DNA from: Saccharospirillum mangrovi
Lineage (GTDB): Bacteria > Pseudomonadota > Gammaproteobacteria > Pseudomonadales > Natronospirillaceae
Direction: 5' to 3'
DNA: 64,000 nucleotides
NCBI RefSeq assembly: GCF_003367315.1
Contig: NZ_CP031415.1
Location: forward strand, 1,920,001 to 1,984,000
A model generated the notes under the pieces. The model was not told the DNA's origin and searched no databases. It was given only the letters and a program-made list of their open reading frames with translations. The stretch's first letter is position 1. Every line of letters begins with the position of its first letter. The position numbers and the translations under genes were made by a program. This document shows positions 1-8,156 of this stretch, piece by piece.

Positions 1-359
1 GTTGGCCCGACCCCGAAATGCGCCGGAATTATAGTGACCGATGCAAACAATTACAAATGGACACAGGTCGGGAACGCAGTGTTTACGGGGGCCCCATAGG
101 GTTCCGCTATTGTAGTCATTGGTTAATCATTGCCACTGAGACTTTCGGTTTAGGCCGCCGCTTTGGTCAAATTGACAAACGATCGCAACTCTCTATAGTT
201 GTGCGCGATTTCGCACCCTGCGTCACAACTCTATAAAGATAGACGCAAGACAACGCTTTTCCATATCGAAAGCGTCACCGTCCAAGGTGCAGCCTGATCA
301 TCACCCCTTCTGCGTCACCCTTTCCGACGCCTAACCCCGGCTTTACAGAGGAGGCCCTC
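1..359. other. Non-coding region upstream of gltA
   Basis: No convincing gene is seen here. The right half holds the gltA promoter and a leader of about 150 nt. In the leader, AGTTGTG at 197-203 pairs with CACAACT at 224-230, and the similar words AACTCTCTATAG and AACTCTATAAAG flank it. The GAGGAGG ribosome binding site lies just before the ATG at 360. The left end may belong to the control region of a divergent gene outside the window; in many gammaproteobacteria that gene is sdhC, but this cannot be seen here. Confidence 0.6.
172..199 (+). promoter_or_regulatory. Putative sigma70 promoter of gltA
   Basis: TTGACA at 172-177 is a perfect -35 hexamer. It is followed after 16 nt by TATAGT at 194-199, which matches the -10 consensus at five of six positions. 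Transcription would start near 206 and leave a leader of about 154 nt before gltA. Inferred from sequence only. Confidence 0.6.
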
Positions 360-1637
360 ATGACTGACAAGACTGCCAAGTTGGTCATCGAAGGACGCGA
401 CCCGATTGAGTTGCCCGTACTTTCTGGCACGATGGGTCCTGATGTTGTGGACGTACGGTCACTGACCGCCAATGGACTGTTCACCTACGATCCCGGCTTC
501 GTTTCCACCGCATCCTGCGAGTCTGAAATCACCTACATCGACGGCGACCAAGGTGTCTTGCTGCACCGCGGCTACCCCATTGATCAACTGGCCAACAAAG
601 CCGATTATTTGGACGTCTGCTATCTGCTGTTGTACGGGGATTTGCCCAGCGCAGCGGAGAAAAAAGAGTTCCAGCACGTCATCAGTCACCACACCATGGT
701 GCATGAACAAATGCGCCAGTTCTTCCAGGGTTTCCGTCGCGATTCGCATCCGATGGCCATCATGGTTGGTGTGGTCGGCGCCCTGTCGGCCTTCTATCAC
801 GACTCGCTGGACATCACCAACGAACGCCATCGTGAAGTCGCCGCGCACCGTCTGATTTCCAAAATGCCGACGCTGGCGGCCATGACCTACAAGTACTCCA
901 TCGGTCAGCCGTTCGTGTATCCGCGGAACGATCTGTCCTACGGTGGGAACTTCCTGCACATGATGTTCTCCACCCCGGCGCAGGATTACAAAGTCAGCCC
1001 GACGCTGGCACGCGCCATGGACAAAATCTTCACGCTGCACGCCGATCACGAGCAAAACGCCTCAACGTCTACCGTACGTCTGGCCGGTTCTTCCGGTGCC
1101 AATCCGTTCGCCTGTATCGCAGCCGGTATCGCTGCGCTTTGGGGTCCGGCACACGGCGGTGCTAACGAAGCCGTGTTGACCATGCTCGAAGAAATCGGCG
1201 ACGAGTCCCGCATCGAAGAATTCATCGCCCGCGCCAAAGACAAAGACGATCCGTTCCGTCTGATGGGCTTTGGTCACCGCGTGTACAAGAACTACGACCC
1301 GCGCGCCAAAGTGATGAAGGCAACCTGTGACGAAGTGCTGTCCGAACTCGGTGCTGGCAACGACCCGATGTTGAAGATCGCCATGCGTCTGGAAAAAATC
1401 GCGCTGGAAGACGAGTATTTCATCGAGAAAAAACTCTATCCGAACGTCGATTTTTATTCCGGCATCATCTTCAAAGCCCTGGGTATTCCTACCGACATGT
1501 TCACCGTCCTGTTTGCCGTCGGCCGCACACCGGGCTGGATCGCGCACTGGAAAGAAATGATCAGCGGCGCGTACCGCATCGGTCGTCCGCGTCAGTTGTA
1601 CAAAGGTCACACCCAACGCGACGTGCCGGGCAAATAA
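360..1637 (+). CDS. gltA: Citrate synthase (type II, GltA)
   Basis: This enzyme condenses acetyl-CoA with oxaloacetate to citrate, the entry step of the TCA cycle, in the cytoplasm. The 425 residues match the length of the hexameric, NADH-sensitive type II enzymes of Gram-negative bacteria. Visible signatures are HADHEQN (His230), GPAHGGANE (His265), GFGHRVYKN (His306) and NVDFYSG (Asp364), which correspond to the known substrate-binding and catalytic residues. A strong GAGGAGG ribosome binding site precedes the ATG. The gene is monocistronic: a promoter lies upstream at 172-199 and a clear terminator follows at 1654-1678. Identification is secure. Confidence 0.97.
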   Translation: MTDKTAKLVIEGRDPIELPVLSGTMGPDVVDVRSLTANGLFTYDPGFVSTASCESEITYIDGDQGVLLHRGYPIDQLANKADYLDVCYLLLYGDLPSAAEKKEFQHVISHHTMVHEQMRQFFQGFRRDSHPMAIMVGVVGALSAFYHDSLDITNERHREVAAHRLISKMPTLAAMTYKYSIGQPFVYPRNDLSYGGNFLHMMFSTPAQDYKVSPTLARAMDKIFTLHADHEQNASTSTVRLAGSSGANPFACIAAGIAALWGPAHGGANEAVLTMLEEIGDESRIEEFIARAKDKDDPFRLMGFGHRVYKNYDPRAKVMKATCDEVLSELGAGNDPMLKIAMRLEKIALEDEYFIEKKLYPNVDFYSGIIFKALGIPTDMFTVLFAVGRTPGWIAHWKEMISGAYRIGRPRQLYKGHTQRDVPGK

Positions 1638-1653
1638 GCTCGAACGTTTGCAG

Positions 1654-1678
1654 AAAACCGGCTTCGGCCGGTTTTTTT
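1654..1678 (+). terminator. Rho-independent terminator of gltA
   Basis: The arms AAAACCGGC and GCCGGTTTT form a 9-bp stem around a TTCG tetraloop and run into a T tract, 17 nt after the gltA stop codon. Confidence 0.9.
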
Positions 1679-1696
1679 ATGGCTGAATTTTGTGCA

Positions 1697-1740
1697 TAAA
1701 AAACAGGGCGTTTCCCAATGGGAAACGCCCTGTTTCTGTT
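1697..1740 (-). terminator. Rho-independent terminator of topA
   Basis: The 15-bp arms AAACAGGGCGTTTCC (1701-1715) and GGAAACGCCCTGTTT (1721-1735) are perfect complements around a 5-nt loop. Read on the minus strand the stem is followed by a T-rich tail, just after the topA stop codon at 1753. Confidence 0.88.
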
Positions 1741-1752
1741 TTGCTGATCAAA

Positions 1753-4464
1753 TCAGGCCGATGCCTTTTTCTTGGCCGCCGCTTTCGGCTTGGCTTTGGT
1801 TTTCGCTTTTGCCTTGGCTTTCGGTTTAGCCTTGGCCGGCGCATCAATCTGCCAGTTGCCGTTGTTGTAGAACGCCTTCCAGCCGGTCGCTTTACCGCTG
1901 TCGTCTTCGGTCATGACGTACTGTTCTTGCGTCTTACGGCTGTAACGGATCACCGCCGGTCGGCCGTCGTCGTCTTCAACCGGAGCATCCAGCAAGAAGT
2001 GATACTTCTCCGGGATTTCCGCTTTGTGCGGCACCAGCTCTTTCACTTGCGGCGGACGGGTTTCGCGATTTTTCGGGAACTGACTCGCCGCCAGGAACAA
2101 ACCGGACGCGCCGTCACGCAGTACGTAGGTGTCGTCCACTTTCTGGCACTGCAATTCCGGCATCGGCACTGGGTCCATTTTCGGTGGCGCGGCTTCGCCG
2201 TTGCGCAACAGTTTGCGGGTGTTCTTGCAGTCTTCGTTAGTGCAACCGAAGTATTTGCCGAAACGACCGCTCTTCAGTTGCATTTCACTGCCACACTTGT
2301 CGCATTCCAGCGTCGGGCCGTCGTAGCCTTTGATCTTGAATTGGCCGTGTTCGACTTTAAAACCGGAACAATCCGGGTTGTTGCCACAGATGTGCAATTT
2401 GCGGTGTTCGTCGATCAGGTACGAATCCATCGCCGTACCGCAAATATCGCAGCGTTCTTTGTGGCGCAGCGCCTGCGCTTCGGCTTCATCGTCGTCATCA
2501 TCGACCGATAAGGCTTCTTCGCCCGGAATCAGATTCAACGTGCCTTTGCAGCGTTCTTTCGGTGGCAGGTTGTAACCTGAGCAACCCAGAAACACGCCGG
2601 TGGTGCCGTTGCGCACCATCATCGGCCGGCCGCAGCGTGGGCATTCGATGTCGGTCAGCGTCGGCTCATTGGCACGCATGCCGCCGTCATCCGATTCCGC
2701 CTGTTCCAACTGGCGCGTGAAATCCTTGTAGAACGTATTCAGCACTTCCTTCCAGGTGCGCTCGCCGGTGGCGATCTCATCCAGATATTCTTCCAGCCTC
2801 GCCGTGAACTGATATTGCAGCAGATCGGTGAACGATTCGGTCAGTCGGTCGGTCACAATGTCGCCAATTTTTTCCGCGTAGAAACGTCGGTTTTGCAGGC
2901 GCACATAACCGCGATCCTGAATCGTGGAGATGATCGAGGCGTAAGTAGACGGCCGACCAATACCCTGTTTTTCCAACTCTTTCACCAACGACGCTTCGGT
3001 GTAACGCGCCGGCGGCTTGGTGAAATGTTGCTTGGGTTCGAGTTGTTTCAGCGCCAGCTTGTCGTTGACGTTCAGGTCCGGCAACTCGGTGGCGTCGTCG
3101 CCTTTGGCCGGCTGCGCCATGACGCGGGTGTAGCCGTCGAAGACAACCACACGACCGCGCGCTTTCAATTCGTAATCGCCGGTTTTAACCGTGAGCACGG
3201 TGCTTTTGTATTTCGCCGGCACCATCTGACAGGCGACAAAGCGTTGCCAGATCAATTCATAAAGCCGCTGAGCATCGCGCTCCATATCGCTCAAATCGGC
3301 ACTGCGGCGCTCCACATACGACGGACGAATGGCCTCGTGCGCTTCCTGGGCGCCTTCACGGCTGCCATACACTGCCGGGTTTTCTGGCAGGTAATTGTCG
3401 CCGTATTGCTGGCCAATAAAATCACGCACCGACGCAACCGCTTCAGCGCTGAGGTTGGTCGAATCGGTTCGCATGTAGGTGATGTGGCCGGCTTCGTACA
3501 GGCGCTGCGCCATGGTCATGGTTTTCTTGACGCTGTAACCCAGGCGCGTGCTGGCGGCCTGTTGCAACGTCGAGGTAATGAAGGGCGCAGCCGGGCGCGA
3601 TTGCGTCGGCTTGTCTTCGCGGTCGCTGATGGACAGCGGCAAATCACGCAGGCGTTCAACGTGCGCCTGGCTCTGCGCTTCATTCACCGGGCGGTATTTT
3701 TCGCCCTGATATTGAGTTACTTCAAAACGGATTTGCGCGCCCGCTGTGCTCTGCGTTTGAGCATGCAAATCCCAAAATTCTTCGGGAGTGAAGGCGCGAA
3801 TTTCGCGTTCACGCTCGACAATCAACCGCACCGCAACCGATTGCACCCGACCGGCACTCAAGCCACGCGCGACCTTCGCCCACAGCAGCGGCGACACCAT
3901 ATAACCGACGACGCGATCGAGAAAACGACGCGCCTGCTGCGCATTAACGCGGTTCAAATCCAGATCGCCCGGCTGCTCAAACGCACCCTGAATGGCTTTT
4001 TTAGTGATTTCGTTGAACACCACGCGGCGGTATTTTTCCGGCGCCTGACCAATGCTCTCCTGCAAATGCCAGGCAATGGCCTCCCCTTCGCGGTCCAAAT
4101 CCGTTGCGAGGTAAATGGTGTCGGCCGATTTGGCTAAGCGGCGTAACTCGTCCACCACCTTTTCTTTGCCCGGCAGCACTTCGTAGTGGGCTTCCCAGTC
4201 TTTATCCGGGTTGATGCCCATGCGCGCGATCAGCTGCTCCCTGGCCTTGCGCTGCTTATGGCGAGCCTTCTGCTCCGGCGACATCTTGCGTGTCTCGGCC
4301 GCCTGACGGGCGCGCGCCTTGGCATCCACCGGCTTGGATTGACCGCTGGTGGGCAGGTCACGAATATGGCCCACCGAGGACTTAACGATGAAATCGTTGC
4401 CCAGATAGCGGTTGATGGTCTTGGCTTTGGCCGGTGACTCGACAATGACCAGTGATTTACCCAT
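1753..4464 (-). CDS. topA: DNA topoisomerase I (type IA)
   Basis: This enzyme relaxes negatively supercoiled DNA by cutting and rejoining one strand through a 5'-phosphotyrosine. The N-terminal Toprim domain shows [12 protein letters not shown] (residues 6-17) and the acidic cluster TDLDREGE (121-128). The active-site tyrosine is Tyr330 in ITYMRTDST. Three C-terminal four-cysteine zinc ribbons follow (CPRCG, CDICG and CDKCG motifs). The protein ends in a Lys/Ala-rich tail of roughly 30 residues, a DNA-binding feature of many bacterial TopA proteins. The length of 903 residues is close to the usual 860-900. It is transcribed away from the membrane protein gene at 4633 and towards gltA, and has its own terminator. 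Confidence 0.97.
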   Translation of the reverse strand: MGKSLVIVESPAKAKTINRYLGNDFIVKSSVGHIRDLPTSGQSKPVDAKARARQAAETRKMSPEQKARHKQRKAREQLIARMGINPDKDWEAHYEVLPGKEKVVDELRRLAKSADTIYLATDLDREGEAIAWHLQESIGQAPEKYRRVVFNEITKKAIQGAFEQPGDLDLNRVNAQQARRFLDRVVGYMVSPLLWAKVARGLSAGRVQSVAVRLIVEREREIRAFTPEEFWDLHAQTQSTAGAQIRFEVTQYQGEKYRPVNEAQSQAHVERLRDLPLSISDREDKPTQSRPAAPFITSTLQQAASTRLGYSVKKTMTMAQRLYEAGHITYMRTDSTNLSAEAVASVRDFIGQQYGDNYLPENPAVYGSREGAQEAHEAIRPSYVERRSADLSDMERDAQRLYELIWQRFVACQMVPAKYKSTVLTVKTGDYELKARGRVVVFDGYTRVMAQPAKGDDATELPDLNVNDKLALKQLEPKQHFTKPPARYTEASLVKELEKQGIGRPSTYASIISTIQDRGYVRLQNRRFYAEKIGDIVTDRLTESFTDLLQYQFTARLEEYLDEIATGERTWKEVLNTFYKDFTRQLEQAESDDGGMRANEPTLTDIECPRCGRPMMVRNGTTGVFLGCSGYNLPPKERCKGTLNLIPGEEALSVDDDDDEAEAQALRHKERCDICGTAMDSYLIDEHRKLHICGNNPDCSGFKVEHGQFKIKGYDGPTLECDKCGSEMQLKSGRFGKYFGCTNEDCKNTRKLLRNGEAAPPKMDPVPMPELQCQKVDDTYVLRDGASGLFLAASQFPKNRETRPPQVKELVPHKAEIPEKYHFLLDAPVEDDDGRPAVIRYSRKTQEQYVMTEDDSGKATGWKAFYNNGNWQIDAPAKAKPKAKAKAKTKAKPKAAAKKKASA

Positions 4465-4632
4465 GCGTTCTGTATCCGCCTATTGCTTCCTTTTATATAG
4501 TTAGCTCACGACCCGCTGGAGACGCAAGAGGCGCAGACGTATATACGCTTGGCCCGGCAAGGTCAAGTTTTGTCAAATGCGGCCGCTCTTTGGTTTACCG
4601 GTTCGATTGGACCCGACGGAGATACACACACA

Positions 4633-5370
4633 GTGTCTTTTTTCGCCATTATCGCCATCATTTTCCTGATCGCTCTGATGTTCGGCGGGGTCTATGTCAG
4701 CCGTATGGCGCATCAGAAGGAAGTCGAGCAAGAAGAGCTGCGCGAAGCGTTGCGGGTGCGCAAATCGCGCCAGAATAAGGTTGAAGAGTTATTCGACACC
4801 CTGATGTCGTACGACCGTAACCCGGAACTGTTGTTGCACCTGCAGGCGATGCTGGTGGATGACTCACAAGGGCTGCTTGAACTGTCACCCACCGATAACA
4901 ACATGCAAGAACGCCTGCAGTATTACCAGGATCTGGAACGCACCATCGATGCACTCGGCGACAAAGCCAACCAGCCCCAAACGCCCACTTCAGACCGCGA
5001 AATTCACCTCATCAAACGGCATTTCGGTCGCACGGCCAAATTACTCAACCGCCGCGTTACCGAAGGTGCGTTAAGTGACGGCGAGGCGGAAGTTCATATC
5101 GAGCGGTTGCGTCGCCGTACGCTGGAATTGGAAGCGGAAGCTTACCAATATCAGGCCGTGCAGGCGCGCGACGGTGGCGATCTGGCTATGGCAGCGGCTT
5201 ACTATAAACACGCCAAAGACATGCTGATCAATTCCGATATTCACTACCCGGAAAAGACCGAACACATTCGCAAATTGTCGCGATTGATTGCAGGCCTTTA
5301 TACGTCGGAATTCGACGAAGCGGATAAGGCATCGGCCAAGGCCGACCAATCGTCCGCGAGCAAAGGCTGA
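4633..5370 (+). CDS. Membrane-anchored helical protein of unknown function
   Basis: I do not recognise a named family. The 245-residue product begins with one hydrophobic segment (about residues 2-22, FFAIIAIIFLIALMFGG core). A long charged, helix-prone cytoplasmic region follows, with heptad-like stretches around KEVEQEELREALRVRK and IERLRRRTLELEAEA. The C-terminus is Ala/Lys/Ser-rich. GTG at 4633 is chosen because ACGGAG lies 9-14 nt upstream and because translation then starts right before the membrane segment; in-frame sequence further upstream (from 4549) does not look coding. The gene is divergent from topA, and its last 73 bp overlap the 3' end of the DUF1653 gene on the other strand. 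Confidence 0.75.
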   Translation: MSFFAIIAIIFLIALMFGGVYVSRMAHQKEVEQEELREALRVRKSRQNKVEELFDTLMSYDRNPELLLHLQAMLVDDSQGLLELSPTDNNMQERLQYYQDLERTIDALGDKANQPQTPTSDREIHLIKRHFGRTAKLLNRRVTEGALSDGEAEVHIERLRRRTLELEAEAYQYQAVQARDGGDLAMAAAYYKHAKDMLINSDIHYPEKTEHIRKLSRLIAGLYTSEFDEADKASAKADQSSASKG

Positions 5371-5576
5371 AGCCATTTGAAGCGAGGCACCATCTGCCCA
5401 TCCACTTCGACACTGGATGCAAAACTGTCCAGCGGCCGCACCCAAAGATCAAAGTCGCCGTACAGGCATTGATAGACCACCAGCGGCTGTTCGGTTTCAC
5501 TGTGACGGCTCAAACCAATCACCCGATATCGCCCGCCTTTGAAATGCTGATAAATTCCCGGCTTCACACTTGGCAT
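5298..5576 (-). CDS. DUF1653 domain protein
   Basis: A small cytoplasmic protein of 92 residues that closely follows the DUF1653 pattern: PGIYQHFKGGRYRVIGLSRH, then VVYQCLYGDFDLWVRPL, then VPRFKWL. The function of the family is not established. The ATG at 5576 is preferred because GTGAGA lies about 9 nt upstream; a GTG at 5591 in the same frame would add five residues but has no ribosome binding site. The gene overlaps the 3' end of the convergent membrane protein gene by 73 bp. It lies just beyond the terminator of the lipoprotein gene at 5655, so it probably has its own promoter or depends on readthrough. Confidence 0.8.
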   Translation of the reverse strand: MPSVKPGIYQHFKGGRYRVIGLSRHSETEQPLVVYQCLYGDFDLWVRPLDSFASSVEVDGQMVPRFKWLQPLLADDWSALADALSASSNSDV

Positions 5577-5596
5577 CTTTATTAATCTCACGCGAT

Positions 5597-5636
5597 ATAA
5601 AAAAACAGCCGCGCTTGCGTCGGCAAGGCGGCTGTC
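5597..5636 (-). terminator. Rho-independent terminator of the GH114-like lipoprotein gene
   Basis: On the minus strand, ACAGCCGCCTTGC (5623-5635) pairs with GCAAGCGCGGCTGT (5605-5618), with one bulge and a short loop. A run of seven T residues follows, about 20 nt past the stop codon at 5655. Confidence 0.85.
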
Positions 5637-5654
5637 ACCCGATCACTGTAGCGC

Positions 5655-6542
5655 TCAGGGTTCGGTCAAACAACTGTGTCGAAAGTCGTCATTCAGATCC
5701 AACGGAAGCACCAGCGTACTGAAATCCAGATCATTGGACGCCGTGCACAAGGCAGTCCAAGAGCCATCGCTGTTGTCATCATCGAGGTCTTCATCTTCTT
5801 CTGGATATTCCGCATTCAGCACGGGTTTGTCGGCATCAATAAAAGGCACCAGCATGTTGCATTCGTCGTACTGGAAGCATTGTTCATTAACGGAAAAATC
5901 GTAGTAATCGACCAGATCTTCAACCTGATCCAGATCGTTTTTTAAACCCACCGACAAGTTTCGCTTGTGCGCTTCGTTGGCAATAAAACGGTTGTATGCC
6001 AGTTGATCACGAGCGGTGAATTTAAAGCCCGGATTGTTCAGATAGCCGTCCATATTATCGGGTTCCACACCGTCGCATTCTTTGTCGGCGGCCAGGTCCA
6101 GCCGCGCTTTCATAATGCGGTGAACGTTGGTGGAACGAATGTCTAACCAGCGTTCGTCTTCCCAACCGTCCAGGGTTTTGCCCAGTTCATTGCCGGCAAA
6201 TTCGTCTTCGTCGTCGCGCCAGTTTTCGTACGATCCGGCGGAGAAATAACAGATCACGAAGCGGTTGTCGTCGTGCAGTTCGTCGATGGTTTCCTGATCG
6301 GTATCGAACAAATCGACATCGTATATTTCAACGTTGTAACTCGTATTCAGTGTTGCGCCATCGTTAACCAGCAACTGCCATTGCCAGGTGACTTCAACCT
6401 CCGGCTTATACCAGGTGCCATCGGTAATAGGATCGACCTCCACGGGCAACGGCATGGTGCGATTCATCACCGATGAACCGGACACCTGACAACCCGCCAG
6501 CGACATCAATATAACAAGGCACAAGAACCCAACTGCTCTCAT
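5655..6542 (-). CDS. Lipoprotein with GH114 / TM1410-like TIM-barrel domain
   Basis: The 295-residue product has a lipoprotein signal peptide with lipobox LAGC and predicted lipidated Cys18. The mature part follows the glycoside hydrolase family 114 (endo-alpha-1,4-polygalactosaminidase-like) layout: W-Q-W-Q near the start, YNVEIYDVDLFD, FVICYFSAGSYENWR, ERWLDIRS, CDGVEPDNMDGY and LSVGLKNDLDQ. The Asp/Glu residues in the YDVDLFD and GVEPDNMD strands sit where the family's catalytic acids are expected. Such enzymes degrade galactosamine-rich exopolysaccharide, but the substrate here is unknown. The C-terminus is very acidic (EEDEDLDDDNSDG). It is monocistronic with its own terminator. Confidence 0.82.
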   Translation of the reverse strand: MRAVGFLCLVILMSLAGCQVSGSSVMNRTMPLPVEVDPITDGTWYKPEVEVTWQWQLLVNDGATLNTSYNVEIYDVDLFDTDQETIDELHDDNRFVICYFSAGSYENWRDDEDEFAGNELGKTLDGWEDERWLDIRSTNVHRIMKARLDLAADKECDGVEPDNMDGYLNNPGFKFTARDQLAYNRFIANEAHKRNLSVGLKNDLDQVEDLVDYYDFSVNEQCFQYDECNMLVPFIDADKPVLNAEYPEEDEDLDDDNSDGSWTALCTASNDLDFSTLVLPLDLNDDFRHSCLTEP

Positions 6543-6685
6543 GGGTTATCTCTCTCTGGTTTATAACGGAAACAACAGTGCCGCAGAAAGCGGCACAGGT
6601 TGGCAAGTCTAGCCGAAGAACGCGATTGGAAAAGTGAAACAGTGCAACGCTTTGTTATGGAACAACGCCGAAAAATTGGCGGCGA

Positions 6686-7474
6686 TTAACTCACCGCCAT
6701 CGCCGCCCGCTCCTCGTCTCTCAACGTCAGGACTTCATAGCCGGTTTCCGTTACCGCTACGGTGTGCTCCCATTGTGCGGACAGTTTTTTGTCCGCCGTA
6801 ACCACCGTCCAGCCATCGGGTTTGGTGCGAATTTTGGCTTTGCCCTGGTTGATCATCGGCTCAATGGTGAATGTCATACCCGGCACCAGAATCTCCCCGG
6901 TGCCGGGGCGACCGTAATGCAGAACTTGCGGAGCTTCGTGCATTTCCGTACCGATGCCATGACCGCAGTATTCACGTACGACGGAATATCCCTGGGCTTC
7001 AGCATGGCGCTGAATGGCGTGTCCGATGTCGCCGAGTGTCGTGCCGGGCCGCACCAATTCAATACCGCGCCACATCGCCTGATAAGTCTGATCGACCAGG
7101 CGCCTGGCCGGTGCGGATACCTCGCCGATCAGATACATCTTGCTGGAATCGGCGATGTAGCCGTTCTTTTCCAGGGTGATATCGAGGTTAACGATGTCGC
7201 CGTTTTTCAGAAATTGCGTCGCCGACGGCACGCCGTGACAGACCACCCGATTGATCGACGAATTCAGTACATAGGCATAACCGTACTGACCTTTGCTCGC
7301 CGGCCGGGCCTGCAATTCATCGACAATATAACGCTCAACCCAGTCGTTGATTTGCATGGTAGATACGCCAGCAACAACCTTGGTATCCAGATATGCAAAG
7401 ACGGCCGCCAACAGACGGCCAGACTCGCGCATCTGCGCCAGTTGCTGATGCGACTTAATGCTCACGTTGCTCAA
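6686..7474 (-). CDS. map: Methionine aminopeptidase, type I
   Basis: This enzyme removes the initiator methionine from nascent proteins whose second residue is small. The 262 residues carry all five dimetal ligands of the family in context: LDIT and IADSSKMY (two Asp), CGHGIGTEMHE (His), FTIEPM (Glu) and QWEHTVAV (Glu). Unlike E. coli map, which lies alone ahead of rpsB, this copy is preceded by a ParD-like gene. The two overlap by 20 nt, with the map ATG inside the end of the upstream gene, so translation is probably coupled. A second, housekeeping map may exist elsewhere in the genome; this cannot be judged here. Confidence 0.95.
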   Translation of the reverse strand: MSNVSIKSHQQLAQMRESGRLLAAVFAYLDTKVVAGVSTMQINDWVERYIVDELQARPASKGQYGYAYVLNSSINRVVCHGVPSATQFLKNGDIVNLDITLEKNGYIADSSKMYLIGEVSAPARRLVDQTYQAMWRGIELVRPGTTLGDIGHAIQRHAEAQGYSVVREYCGHGIGTEMHEAPQVLHYGRPGTGEILVPGMTFTIEPMINQGKAKIRTKPDGWTVVTADKKLSAQWEHTVAVTETGYEVLTLRDEERAAMAVS

Positions 7475-7673
7475 GACTGAACTTCTCCAGATCGACCGCG
7501 GCCCGATTCATCTGCTCACGAATGATTTCGCTGAACGTCAATTGAGGATTGGCTTCCGCCAACATGCCGATCTTCAACCAAAACTCCGCTTGAGCGTTGA
7601 TCGACCGAACCATGGTTGCACTGGCTTTGCGCACTTCGTCGTGCAGTTCGTCGCTGATTTTTACGATACCCAT
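7455..7673 (-). CDS. ParD-like ribbon-helix-helix protein
   Basis: A 72-residue protein (MGIVKISDELHDEVRKASAT at the start) that resembles the ParD_like / DUF3423 family, which is named for its similarity to ParD antitoxins. The start resembles the DNA-binding strand of ribbon-helix-helix proteins, and two helices follow. GAGG lies 6 nt before the ATG, inside an AT-rich inverted repeat (7675-7720) that could be its own operator. No ParE-type toxin is adjacent; instead the gene overlaps map by 20 nt. Members of this family are known to occur next to map. Whether it acts as an antitoxin, a repressor of map or neither is open. Confidence 0.8.
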   Translation of the reverse strand: MGIVKISDELHDEVRKASATMVRSINAQAEFWLKIGMLAEANPQLTFSEIIREQMNRAAVDLEKFSLEQREH

Positions 7674-7674
7674 T

Positions 7675-7720
7675 GGAACCTCGAATATACGATTTATATA
7701 TAAACTATATATTCCGTTCC
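7675..7720. promoter_or_regulatory. AT-rich inverted repeat before the ParD-like gene
   Basis: GGAAC (7675-7679) pairs with GTTCC (7716-7720), and GAATATA (7683-7689) pairs with TATATTC (7707-7713), around a very AT-rich centre (TTTATATATAAA). The element covers the promoter region and the Shine-Dalgarno of the ParD-like gene. This is the expected place for autorepression by a ribbon-helix-helix protein, which is an inference. Confidence 0.45.
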
Positions 7721-7751
7721 CGGCATCAGCAAGCCTCCAGGCGATTGGATG

Positions 7752-8015
7752 TTATGCCCCGGCCTCCGACCAGCGCTTCAGTTTTGGCAACTTACGCACG
7801 AACAACCAGGCCAGCAGTGCCGGGAAACCCTGCTCTTTCATGCGGGCGATACAGAACTGTTGCATCTCCTCAACGGTAAAAGTCGGTTGCGTAAACGCAC
7901 CGTCTTGATAGCAATAATGGCAATAGAGCGCGCTCTTTCGGCCATCGACTTCGGTGCCCGCCAAGTCAGGCTTCCCTTTCATTGGCATCCCACAGCTCTG
8001 ACACTGATTCTTCAT
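7752..8015 (-). CDS. Small zinc-ribbon protein (Zn_ribbon_2 type)
   Basis: An 87-residue protein with an N-terminal zinc-binding motif CQSCGMP and a second pair CHYCYQDG near residue 33, with the typical sentence GMPMKGKPDLAGTEVDG and FTQPTFTVEEMQQFC of the putative zinc ribbon family (PF12674). Members are sometimes annotated as parts of AraC-type regulators, but this copy is a stand-alone ribbon. It lies between the ParD-like/map pair and the divergent glucose dehydrogenase gene, and its role is unknown. Confidence 0.8.
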   Translation of the reverse strand: MKNQCQSCGMPMKGKPDLAGTEVDGRKSALYCHYCYQDGAFTQPTFTVEEMQQFCIARMKEQGFPALLAWLFVRKLPKLKRWSEAGA

Positions 8016-8156
8016 CCTGTTCTCCTGATATCCCGTCTATTCCGGAAATAACCTTACGCTCGGGGTGTCGCAGCGCACATATTTTTTTGTGCCAATTTGA
8101 AAAATCCACTCAACGCCCAACCTCAAATAGTTCCTGTACTAATAAAGGGACGCGTT

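Noticed and set aside
2815-4137. 440-codon open frame on the plus strand
   Set aside because: It lies wholly opposite topA, which is certain from its motifs. The product is a His/Arg/Val-rich shadow without any domain.
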